The notes under the pieces: generated by a model | Database searches by the model: none | Seen by the model: only the letters and a program-made list of their open reading frames with translations | Told to the model about the DNA's origin: nothing | Assembly (NCBI RefSeq): GCF_026340465.1 | Contig: NZ_JAPEPC010000001.1 | Coordinates: 4,717,001-4,781,000 of the forward strand | DNA length: 64,000 nucleotides | Direction of reading: 5' to 3' | From: Streptomyces sp. NBC_01306 | GTDB taxonomy: Bacteria; Actinomycetota; Actinomycetes; Streptomycetales; Streptomycetaceae | Shown: one piece after another, positions 16,959 to 24,639 of the stretch | Layout: each line of letters begins with the position of its first letter | Numbering within the stretch: the stretch's first letter is position 1 | Position numbers and translations under genes: made by a program

Positions 16959-17773
16959 CGACAGCAGGCACGGCCGGGCGTACCCGCGTCCCGGTGCTCG
17001 TGCTGGCCGCGCTCTACTTCCTGGTGCCGGTCCTGGCCTCGCTCTGGTTCACGGTCGACAACGCCGACGGGATCAGCTTCGACCCGTACACCAAGGGCCT
17101 GGGCTCCGACGGGATGACCAGCAGTCTGCTGCTCTCGCTGGGGCTCGGACTCGCCACCGTCGTCCTCGGACTCGCCCTGATGGTGCCGACGACGGTCGCG
17201 GTCGCCCTGTACTTCCCCGGGCTCCGGCGCACGGTCGAGATCCTCTCCATGATGCCGCTGGTGGTGCCCCCGATCGCCCTGGTCGCGGGCGTCAGCACCG
17301 TCCTGTCCTGGCAGCAGGACCTCGCCACGACCCCGCTCTACGGGACCTTCCAGGCCCTGCAGAACAAGGACTTCCCGCTGATCCTCGTCCTGGTCTACAC
17401 GGTGATGTCGCTGCCGTTCCTGTACCGCTCGCTGGACGCGGGACTGCGCGCCGTCGACCTCCGTACGCTCGTCGAGGCGTCCCGGAGCCTGGGCGCCTCG
17501 CGCACCCAGACCCTGCTGCGGGTCGTCGTACCGAACCTGCGCTCCGCGGTGATCGGCGGGGCCGTGCTCAGCCTGGCCATGGTGCTCGGCGAGTACACCG
17601 TCGCCTCCGTGCTGGGCTTCGCACCGTTCGCCGTGTGGATGGTGCAGGTCGGCGACAGTGAAGCCCAACTCTCCGTAGCCGCCGCGATGTTGAGTCTTCT
17701 GATCAGCTGGGGGCTGCTGCTCCTGCTCACCACCCTGGCCGGCGGCCGCAACCGAAGGAAGGCCACACGATGA
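16946..17773 (+). CDS. ABC transporter permease subunit 2
   Basis: 275 residues. ATG 16946 is chosen because GGAG lies seven bases upstream; ATG 16955, which forms ATGA with the previous stop, is the alternative. Six membrane helices are predicted, and the EAA loop reads EASRSLGASRTQTLLRVVVP. This is the PotC/PhnV-like partner that forms a heterodimeric channel with the preceding permease. It overlaps the ATPase gene by four bases (ATGA). Confidence 0.88.
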   Translation: MARMTTAGTAGRTRVPVLVLAALYFLVPVLASLWFTVDNADGISFDPYTKGLGSDGMTSSLLLSLGLGLATVVLGLALMVPTTVAVALYFPGLRRTVEILSMMPLVVPPIALVAGVSTVLSWQQDLATTPLYGTFQALQNKDFPLILVLVYTVMSLPFLYRSLDAGLRAVDLRTLVEASRSLGASRTQTLLRVVVPNLRSAVIGGAVLSLAMVLGEYTVASVLGFAPFAVWMVQVGDSEAQLSVAAAMLSLLISWGLLLLLTTLAGGRNRRKATR

Positions 17774-18819
17774 GTGTTCCCGTACAACTCAGGAACCTGC
17801 GGAGGGACTTCGGTCCCACGGTGGCACTCGCCGGTCTCGACCTGGACATCGGTCCCGGCGAACTGGTGGCCCTGCTCGGGCCCTCCGGCTGCGGGAAGAC
17901 CACCGCGCTGCGCATCATCGCGGGCTTCGAGTCCGCGGACAGCGGCGAACTGCTGATGGACGGGCGCGACGTCACCTCCGTCCCCGCCCACCGGCGCGAC
18001 ATCGGCATGGTGTTCCAGTCGTACAGCCTCTTCCCGAACATGACCGCCGCCGAGAACGTGGCGTACGGGCTGCGGGTGCGCGGGAAGGCCGCCGCCGAGC
18101 GGCGTACGCGCTCCGCCGAACTCCTCGAACTGGTCGGCCTCCCCGGCCGCGGGGACCACTACCCGCACCAGCTCTCCGGCGGCCAGCAGCAGCGCGTGGC
18201 ACTGGCCCGCGCGCTCGCCGTCCAGCCGAAGGTGCTGCTCCTCGACGAGCCGCTGTCGGCGCTGGACGCCAAGGTGCGGCTCACGCTGCGCGAGGAGATC
18301 CGCCGCATCCAGCTGGAGCTGGCGATCACCACGGTCTTCGTCACGCACGACCAGGAGGAGGCGCTGTCCATGGCGGACCGCGTCGCCGTGATGAAGGACG
18401 GCAGGCTTGAGCAGTGCGCGGCCCCGTCCGAGCTGTACGAACGCCCGGCGACGCCGTTCGTGGCCGAGTTCGTGGGCACGATGAACCGGCTGCCCGGCAC
18501 GGTGCGGGACGGGGGAGTGGTGGAGCTCTTCGGCCGCCGGCTCCCCATCCACGGGGCCGCGCCGGCCACCGGCCAGGAGGTCGATGTCCTGCTGCGGCCG
18601 GAAGGGCTCGCGGTCGGCGCGGCGGACGCGGACGGGGGGACCGGGGCGACCGTACGGGTGGCGACCTTCCTGGGGCCCACCACTCGGCTGCACCTCACCA
18701 CGGATGGCGGGATCGCGCTCAAGGCCGATCTGCCGAGCTGGGAGGCGGGGAAGCTCACGGTGGGGGCCCGGTGCACGCTTTCGCCGCACGAGAATCCGGT
18801 GCTTGTGGCTGAGCGGTGA
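17770..18819 (+). CDS. ABC transporter ATP-binding subunit
   Basis: 349 residues, ATG 17770. The nucleotide-binding domain has Walker A GPSGCGKTT, Q-loop MVFQSYSLFPNMT, signature LSGGQQQRVALARAL, Walker B VLLLDEP with the D-loop SALD, and the H-loop VTHDQEEA. A C-terminal TOBE domain (about 265-345) is present, as in MalK/PotA/FbpC-type importers, and probably contacts a regulatory ligand. It closes the operon; a strong hairpin and an intergenic repeat follow before convergent murA. Confidence 0.92.
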   Translation: MSVPVQLRNLRRDFGPTVALAGLDLDIGPGELVALLGPSGCGKTTALRIIAGFESADSGELLMDGRDVTSVPAHRRDIGMVFQSYSLFPNMTAAENVAYGLRVRGKAAAERRTRSAELLELVGLPGRGDHYPHQLSGGQQQRVALARALAVQPKVLLLDEPLSALDAKVRLTLREEIRRIQLELAITTVFVTHDQEEALSMADRVAVMKDGRLEQCAAPSELYERPATPFVAEFVGTMNRLPGTVRDGGVVELFGRRLPIHGAAPATGQEVDVLLRPEGLAVGAADADGGTGATVRVATFLGPTTRLHLTTDGGIALKADLPSWEAGKLTVGARCTLSPHENPVLVAER

Positions 18820-18836
18820 GGTGGCGGTGTGGAGCG

Positions 18837-18875
18837 GCGCCGAAGGGTGCGGGTGTATCGCGCAGCCTTCGGCGC
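18837..18875. terminator. Hairpin terminator between ABC ATPase gene and murA
   Basis: GCGCCGAAGG with TGCG (18837-18850) pairs with CGCA-CCTTCGGCGC (18861-18875). It sits between two convergent genes and has no T tract, so it is likely to act in both directions. Confidence 0.7.
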
Positions 18876-18876
18876 G

Positions 18877-18926
18877 CTCGTCCTCAAACTCCCCCAGCTA
18901 CCGCTGGGAGGTGCCCCCAGGACGGG
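18877..18926. repeat. Streptomyces dispersed intergenic repeat element
   Basis: CTCGTCCTCAAACTCCCCCAG followed by CCCAGC-TACC-GCTGGG and GGTGCCCCCAGGACGGGC matches, from memory, a short palindromic element scattered between genes in many Streptomyces genomes. It directly follows the terminator hairpin. A genome-wide count would confirm it. Confidence 0.5.
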
Positions 18927-18939
18927 CTTGTTCTGCCCG

Positions 18940-20286
18940 TCAGACCAGTGCCGCGCCCGGCAGTTCCACCTTTGCGCCCAGTTCGATCAGCTTGTCGAGG
19001 AAGTTCTCGTAGCCGCGGTTGATCAGGTCGATGCCGTGCACCCGTGACGTGCCCTGGGCCGCCAGTGCGGCGATCAGGTACGAGAAGCCGCCGCGCAGGT
19101 CGGGGATGACCAGGTCGGCGCCCTGCAGCTTGGTGGGGCCGCTGACGACCGCCGAGTGCAGGAAGTTGCGCTGGCCGAACCGGCAGTCCGAACCGCCCAG
19201 GCACTCGCGGTAGAGCTGGATGTGCGCGCCCATCTGGTTCAGCGCGGACGTGAAGCCGAGCCGGGACTCGTACACCGTCTCGTGGACGATGGAGAGGCCG
19301 CTCGCCTGGGTCAGCGCCACCACCAGCGGCTGCTGCCAGTCGGTCTGGAAACCGGGGTGGACGTCGGTCTCCAGCGCGATGGCGTTGAGCGGGCCGCCCG
19401 GGTGCCAGAAGCGGATGCCCTCGTCGTCGATCTCGAAGGCGCCGCCGACCCGGCGGAACGTGTTGAGGAACGTCATCATCGAGCGCTGCTGGGCGCCGCG
19501 TACATAGATGTTGCCCTCGGTCGCCAGCGCGGCCGACGCCCAGGACGCGGCCTCCAGACGGTCCGGCAGCGCCCGGTGGTTATAGCCGCCGAGCTGGTCG
19601 ACACCGGTGATCCGGATCGTCCGGTCGGTGTCCATCGAGATGATCGCGCCCATCTTCTGCAGCACGCAGATGAGGTCCTCGATCTCCGGCTCCACGGCGG
19701 CGTTCGACAGCTCGGTGACGCCCTCGGCGAGCACCGCCGTCAGCAGCACCTGCTCGGTCGAGCCGACCGACGGGTACGGCAGCCGGATCTTGCAGCCGCG
19801 CAGCCGCTGCGGGGCCTCCAGGTACTGGCCGTCCGCCCGCTTCTCGATCGTCGCGCCGAACTGGCGCAGCACCTCGAAGTGGAAGTCGATCGGCCGGCCG
19901 CCGATGTCGCAGCCGCCGAGACCGGGGATGAACGCGTGACCCAGCCGGTGCAGCAGCGGGCCGCAGAAGAGGATCGGGATGCGGGAGGAGCCCGCGTGGG
20001 CGTCGATGTCCGCGACGTTGGCGCTCTCGACGTGCGACGGGTCGAGGATCAGCTCGCCCGGTTCCTCACCGGGGCGGACGGTCACACCGTGCAGCTGGAG
20101 CAGCCCGCGCACGACGCGTACGTCCCGGATGTCGGGCACATTGCGCAGTCTGCTCGGACCGCTGCCGAGCAGCGCGGCGACCATCGCCTTGGGCACGAGG
20201 TTCTTCGCGCCGCGAACGCGGATCTCGCCCTCAAGCGGGTTACCGCCGTGGACGAGCAGGACATCGTCGGTGCCAGTGCCGGTCAT
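18940..20286 (-). CDS. murA: UDP-N-acetylglucosamine 1-carboxyvinyltransferase MurA
   Basis: 448 residues; the start is taken at 20286 (MTGTGTDDVLLVHGGNPL). MurA transfers enolpyruvate from PEP to UDP-GlcNAc, the first committed step of peptidoglycan synthesis. The inside-out alpha/beta-barrel signatures are present: the catalytic-site GAKN near the N-terminus, GGCDIGGRPIDFH with the PEP-binding cysteine at residue 126, and the late RLGFTSALNQMGA and DLVIPDLRGGFSYLIAAL. The cysteine targeted by fosfomycin is retained, unlike the Asp of mycobacterial MurA. A frame extension upstream to 20391 is possible but has no better ribosome binding site. Confidence 0.95.
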   Translation of the reverse strand: MTGTGTDDVLLVHGGNPLEGEIRVRGAKNLVPKAMVAALLGSGPSRLRNVPDIRDVRVVRGLLQLHGVTVRPGEEPGELILDPSHVESANVADIDAHAGSSRIPILFCGPLLHRLGHAFIPGLGGCDIGGRPIDFHFEVLRQFGATIEKRADGQYLEAPQRLRGCKIRLPYPSVGSTEQVLLTAVLAEGVTELSNAAVEPEIEDLICVLQKMGAIISMDTDRTIRITGVDQLGGYNHRALPDRLEAASWASAALATEGNIYVRGAQQRSMMTFLNTFRRVGGAFEIDDEGIRFWHPGGPLNAIALETDVHPGFQTDWQQPLVVALTQASGLSIVHETVYESRLGFTSALNQMGAHIQLYRECLGGSDCRFGQRNFLHSAVVSGPTKLQGADLVIPDLRGGFSYLIAALAAQGTSRVHGIDLINRGYENFLDKLIELGAKVELPGAALV

Positions 20287-20408
20287 GAATCTCGCGTTCC
20301 GGTGGAGGAGGGGTGGACAGAGGGGCAGTCTCACAGAGTAAGGGGCGAAGACCCCCCTTCCATAAGGCAACGGGGGGCTGTCGTGCGTCATGACTTCGCT
20401 ACAACACG

Positions 20409-20459
20409 TTCCGTACGGAATCGGTCACGGCGTGCCGCCGCGCGTCACTCCGTACGGAG
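20409..20459. promoter_or_regulatory. Pair of CCGTACGG-centred palindromes between murA and yqgE-family gene
   Basis: TTCCGTACGGAA (20409-20420) and CTCCGTACGGAG (20448-20459) are two 12-bp perfect palindromes sharing the core TCCGTACGGA, with centres 39 bp apart, in the 282-bp gap between divergent genes. They could be a double operator for the murA and/or yqgE promoters. Confidence 0.5.
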
Positions 20460-20568
20460 CCGCCCCGGCTGCCCGCGTGGCCGAGCTTCTTCCGCGCTGA
20501 GCTGCGGCCGGGTAAGTGTTCCCGGCCCCGGGCCCCACGGAGCGCGATTGTGCGGGATCATGTGTGCC

Positions 20569-21237
20569 ATGACGGAGGTGTCCTCGCTCACAGGGCGGCT
20601 GCTCGTGGCCACTCCCGCCCTGGCGGACCCGAATTTCGACCGTGCCGTGGTGCTCGTCCTCGACCATGACGGGGAGGGCTCACTCGGGGTGGTCCTGAAC
20701 CGCCCGACCCCGGTCGGTGTCGGTGACATCCTGGCGGGCTGGGAGCAGCTCACGGGGGAGCCCGGCGTCGTCTTCCAGGGCGGCCCGGTCTCGCTGGACT
20801 CGGCGCTGGGCATCGCGGTGATCCCGGGCGGCGCGAGGAGCGGGGGCGGTGCGTTCGAGTTTCCGGGCATCGACGAGCCCACCCCCCGGCGCAGGCCGTG
20901 GGGGGACGCGGCCACGGGGCTGCGGCGCCGCGCCGACCGGGACGACCCCATCGGCTGGCGGCGGGTGTACGGCGCGATCGGCCTGGTCGATCTGGAGACC
21001 CCGCCCGAACTGCTCGCGGCGGCGCTCGGCTCGCTGCGGATCTTCGCCGGATACGCGGGCTGGGGCCCGGGACAGCTGGCCGCGGAGGTGACGGAGGGGG
21101 CCTGGTACGTGGTGGATTCGGAGCCCGGCGACGTGTCGTCACCCGACCCGGACGGGCTGTGGCGGTCGGTGCTGAGGCGCCAGCGGAGCGGACTGGCGAT
21201 GATCGCCACCTATCCGGAGGACCCTTCGCTGAACTGA
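20569..21237 (+). CDS. YqgE/AlgH family protein (UPF0301)
   Basis: 222 residues; ATG 20569 is used, with an in-frame ATG three codons earlier. The family pattern is clear: LTGRLLVATPALADPNFDRAVVLVLDHDGEGSLGVVLNRP, a VFQGGPV motif, and the late IFAGYAGWGPGQLAAE. The molecular role of YqgE proteins is not established. Compared with proteobacterial members there is an Arg-rich stretch near residues 100-130. It is divergent from murA and is followed closely by the DUF3039 gene. Confidence 0.9.
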   Translation: MTEVSSLTGRLLVATPALADPNFDRAVVLVLDHDGEGSLGVVLNRPTPVGVGDILAGWEQLTGEPGVVFQGGPVSLDSALGIAVIPGGARSGGGAFEFPGIDEPTPRRRPWGDAATGLRRRADRDDPIGWRRVYGAIGLVDLETPPELLAAALGSLRIFAGYAGWGPGQLAAEVTEGAWYVVDSEPGDVSSPDPDGLWRSVLRRQRSGLAMIATYPEDPSLN

Positions 21238-21267
21238 AGGCGGAATGAGTCAGTACCCTTGGCCCCC

Positions 21268-21561
21268 ATGAGCACTCTTGAGCCCGAGCGCGGGGCAGGT
21301 ACGGGGACCCTCGTAGAGCCGACACCCCAGGTGTCGAACGGCGACGGCGACCACGAGCGCTTCGCCCACTATGTCCAGAAGGACAAGATCATGGCGAGCG
21401 CGCTGGAAGGCACGCCTGTTGTCGCACTCTGCGGCAAGGTCTGGGTGCCGGGCCGCGACCCGAAGAAGTATCCGGTCTGCCCCATGTGCAAGGAGATCTA
21501 CGAGTCTATGGGCGCCGGCGGCGACAAGGACAAGGGCGGCAAGGACGGCGGCAAGAAGTAG
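21268..21561 (+). CDS. DUF3039 family small protein
   Basis: 97 residues from ATG 21268, 30 bases after the yqgE-family stop. The core HYVQKDKIMASALEGTPVVALCGKVWVPGRDPKKYPVCPMCKEIY is typical of actinobacterial DUF3039, with cysteines in LCGKVW and CPMCKEIY that could bind zinc. The tail is a Gly/Lys/Asp repeat. Function is unknown; the position suggests cotranscription with the yqgE-family gene. Confidence 0.88.
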   Translation: MSTLEPERGAGTGTLVEPTPQVSNGDGDHERFAHYVQKDKIMASALEGTPVVALCGKVWVPGRDPKKYPVCPMCKEIYESMGAGGDKDKGGKDGGKK

Positions 21562-21723
21562 CGCCCCGCTCCACCCGTCCCGCTCCACCCCGTCCCGCTC
21601 CTCCGCAGGCGCACGGACCGGCCGCGGCCTCCCCCGGGAGGCCGGCCGGCGGTGCGCCTGTACGTCTGTGCTGCCCGGTGAATTGGTCTATGCCACTTGC
21701 CGTGGGTCCGGCAGGATGGGCGC

Positions 21724-23454
21724 ATGGATCTGATTCCCGCGCCCCTCGGCGCACAGGAGACGCAGGACGGCGGCGCGTTCACCCTGGACGCCGGCACGGT
21801 CATCGATGCCGGACCCGGCACCGAGGGGGTCGCCCGGTGGCTGCGGCAGGTGCTCGGCGACGCGACCGGACTGCCCCTGGGCGCCGGTCCCGTGAGCGAT
21901 TCGGGTTCTGATTCGAGTACTGATTCGGGTCCGAGTTCTGATTCCGGTTCTGATTCCGGTTCCGCGGAGGGAGCGGGCTCCGCCGGCGGGACCGTCCGGC
22001 TCCGGATCGCCCCCGTACCCGGCGCAGGACCCGAGGCGTACACGCTGTCCGTCGGCAGCGACGGCGTCCGTCTGGACGGCGGCAGCGCGGCCGGTGTTTT
22101 CTGGGGAGCGCAGACACTCCGTCAGCTGCTCGGTCCCGGCGCCTTCCGGCGGGCGCCGCTGCGGGCCGGCGCCCCGTGGCGGATCCCCGCCTGCGCCATC
22201 GAGGACAGCCCCCGGTTCGCCTGGCGCGGCATGATGCTCGACGTGGCACGGCACTTCATGCCCAAGGACGGTGTCCTGCGCTATCTCGACCTCCTCGCTG
22301 CCCACAAGCTGAACGTCTTCCACTTCCACCTCACCGACGACCAGGGCTGGCGCATCGAGATCAAGCGCTACCCGCGGCTGACCGAGGTCGGCGCCTGGCG
22401 CTCCCGTACGAAGTGGGGCCACCGCGCGTCACCGCTCTGGGACGAGAAGCCGCACGGCGGTTACTACACCCAGGACGACATCCGCGAGATCGTCGCGTAC
22501 GCCGCCGAGCGGCACATCACCGTCGTCCCCGAGATCGACGTCCCGGGCCACTCGCAGGCCGCCATCGCCGCCTATCCGGAGCTCGGCAACACGGATGTCA
22601 TCGACACGGCCGCCCTCACCGTCTGGGACACCTGGGGCGTCAACCCCAATGTGCTCGCCCCGGCGGAGAGTTCGCTGCGCTTCTACGAAGGCGTACTGGA
22701 GGAGGTCCTCGCCCTCTTCCCCTCCACCTTCATCCACCTCGGCGGCGACGAGTGCCCCAAGGAGCAGTGGAAGGAGTCGGCGGCCGCCCAGGCGAAGATC
22801 GAGGAGCTGGGCCTCGGCGACGAGGACGAGCTCCAGTCGTGGTTCATCCTGCACTTCGACCGCTGGCTCGCCGACCGCGGCCGCCGTCTCATCGGCTGGG
22901 ACGAGATCCTGGAGGGCGGTCTCGCACCCGGTGCGGCCGTCTCGTCCTGGCGCGGTTACGCGGGCGGGATCGCCGCGGCCGAGGCGGGGCACGACGTCGT
23001 CATGTGCCCCGAGCAGCAGGTGTATCTGAACTTCCGGGAGGACGGCGGCGAGGACGAGCCGATGCCCATCGGGTACGTCCGCACCCTGGAGGACGTCTAC
23101 CGCTTCGAGCCCGTACCGCCCCAGCTGAGCCCCGAGGCCGCCGCACACGTCCTCGGCACCCAGGCCAACGTCTGGACCGAGGTGACGGAGAACCAGAGCC
23201 GGGTGGACTACCAGGTGTTCCCGAGGCTCGCGGCCTTCGCGGAGGTCGCCTGGTCGGAGCTGCCGGAACCGGCGGCCCGCGACTTCGCGGACTTCGGCCG
23301 GCGGATGGCCGCGCACTACGCCCGACTTGACGCGCTCGGTGTCCAGTACCGCCCGCCGGGCGGCCCGTTGCCCTCGCAGCGGCGGCCCGCCCCCGCGGGG
23401 ATGACGTCCGCGGTTCTCGGACGCCCGATCGAGGGGGCGCCCCCAAACGTGTGA
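21724..23454 (+). CDS. Beta-N-acetylhexosaminidase, glycoside hydrolase family 20
   Basis: 576 residues; ATG 21724. A GH20b-type N-terminal domain (about 1-150) is followed by the GH20 TIM barrel, which starts PRFAWRGMMLDVARHFMP and contains HFHLTDDQGWRIEIK, the catalytic pair D342-E343 in HLGGDECPKEQW, and WDEILEGG. It removes terminal beta-linked GlcNAc/GalNAc from chitin or wall-derived oligosaccharides by substrate-assisted catalysis. No signal peptide is visible, so it probably acts in the cytoplasm on imported oligomers. A Ser/Asp/Gly repeat (21895-21965) is inserted in the first domain. Confidence 0.93.
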   Translation: MDLIPAPLGAQETQDGGAFTLDAGTVIDAGPGTEGVARWLRQVLGDATGLPLGAGPVSDSGSDSSTDSGPSSDSGSDSGSAEGAGSAGGTVRLRIAPVPGAGPEAYTLSVGSDGVRLDGGSAAGVFWGAQTLRQLLGPGAFRRAPLRAGAPWRIPACAIEDSPRFAWRGMMLDVARHFMPKDGVLRYLDLLAAHKLNVFHFHLTDDQGWRIEIKRYPRLTEVGAWRSRTKWGHRASPLWDEKPHGGYYTQDDIREIVAYAAERHITVVPEIDVPGHSQAAIAAYPELGNTDVIDTAALTVWDTWGVNPNVLAPAESSLRFYEGVLEEVLALFPSTFIHLGGDECPKEQWKESAAAQAKIEELGLGDEDELQSWFILHFDRWLADRGRRLIGWDEILEGGLAPGAAVSSWRGYAGGIAAAEAGHDVVMCPEQQVYLNFREDGGEDEPMPIGYVRTLEDVYRFEPVPPQLSPEAAAHVLGTQANVWTEVTENQSRVDYQVFPRLAAFAEVAWSELPEPAARDFADFGRRMAAHYARLDALGVQYRPPGGPLPSQRRPAPAGMTSAVLGRPIEGAPPNV

Positions 23455-23742
23455 GCGTGCGGGCAAGGTGTGTACGGGGTTCTCGCCTCTCCGCCACCAT
23501 GTACCGCCGGGCCGAACAACTCAGGCAACAAGTGCAGAAGAGCGGTAATCGGCACTTCGCGGCAATCATGTGTGAATGCGGACGTTCAGTCTGGGAAGGG
23601 ATGGATCTGCCCTTCGCGGACCCTCCCGTCGGGCAGTCCGGAAGATGTGCCAGAGTTGCCACGTCCGGGCTATGAGCACGTACCGTACGGCGCAACAGGC
23701 GGGACAGCCGGGACACCGGGACACCGGGAAGGGGCAGCTGGG

Positions 23743-24639
23743 TTGACCACGCACGCACCGCAGGCGGCGCAGTCCGTGACGCTGCCGACGTCGCTCGACG
23801 AGGCTGTGGCGGCACTGACGGCCATGCCTGCCGCCGTCCCCGTCGCGGGTGGCACCGATCTGATGGCGGCCGTGAACTCGGGGCTGCTGCGGCCCACGGG
23901 ACTTGTCGGACTCGGCAGGATCAGCGAGATCCGCGGCTGGCACTACCAGGACGGCCACGCACTGCTCGGCGCCGGCCTCACGCACGCCCGGATGGGGCGG
24001 CCCGACTTCGCCGCGCTCATCCCCGCGCTGGCCGCCGCAGCGCGCGCCGCGGGGCCGCCGCAGATCCGTAACGCGGGCACGCTCGGCGGCAACATCGTCA
24101 CCGCGGCACCGACCGGCGACGCGCTGCCCGTGCTGGCCGCGCTGGAGGCCACGCTCGTCATCGCGGGGCCGGGCGGCTCCCGCCGCGAGACCCCGGTGTC
24201 GCATCTGCTCGCGGGCCGGGACATGCTCCAGCCCGCCGAACTCGTGGGCTTCGTACGGGTACCGCTGCTGCACGCGCCCCAGGTCTTCCTCAAGGCCACC
24301 GGGCGTACCGGCCCCGGCCGCGCCACCGCTTCGGTCGCGGTGGTCCTCGACCCGGCCAGGCGCGGCGTGCGCTGCGCGGTGGGAGCCGTCGCCCCGATGC
24401 CGCTGCGGCCGATGGAGGCCGAGCAGTGGATCGCCTCGCTCATCGACTGGGACGGAGAACGCGGGCTGGCGCAGGAGGCGCTCACCGCCTTCGGCGAGTA
24501 CGTCGCCGCCGCCTGCATCCCCGACGCGGCACCGCCCCCCGGAGGGGGAGAGGCGCAGCCGCTGCCCCCGGCCGTACTGCACTTGCGGCGGACCGTAGCC
24601 GCACTGGCCCGGCGAGCACTGGGGAGGGCACTGTCGTGA
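23743..24639 (+). CDS. FAD-binding subunit of xanthine-dehydrogenase-like enzyme
   Basis: 298 residues. TTG 23743 is chosen because GAAGGGG precedes it and the first residues (TTHAPQAAQSVTLPTSLDEA) then begin the fold; no ATG fits. The CoxM/XdhB-type FAD domain has AGGTDLM and the pyrophosphate-binding IRNAGTLGGNIVTAAPTGD, followed by a C-terminal domain. It passes electrons between 2Fe-2S clusters and an external acceptor. It overlaps the iron-sulphur subunit by GTGA; the three genes form a tight operon. Confidence 0.88.
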   Translation: MTTHAPQAAQSVTLPTSLDEAVAALTAMPAAVPVAGGTDLMAAVNSGLLRPTGLVGLGRISEIRGWHYQDGHALLGAGLTHARMGRPDFAALIPALAAAARAAGPPQIRNAGTLGGNIVTAAPTGDALPVLAALEATLVIAGPGGSRRETPVSHLLAGRDMLQPAELVGFVRVPLLHAPQVFLKATGRTGPGRATASVAVVLDPARRGVRCAVGAVAPMPLRPMEAEQWIASLIDWDGERGLAQEALTAFGEYVAAACIPDAAPPPGGGEAQPLPPAVLHLRRTVAALARRALGRALS

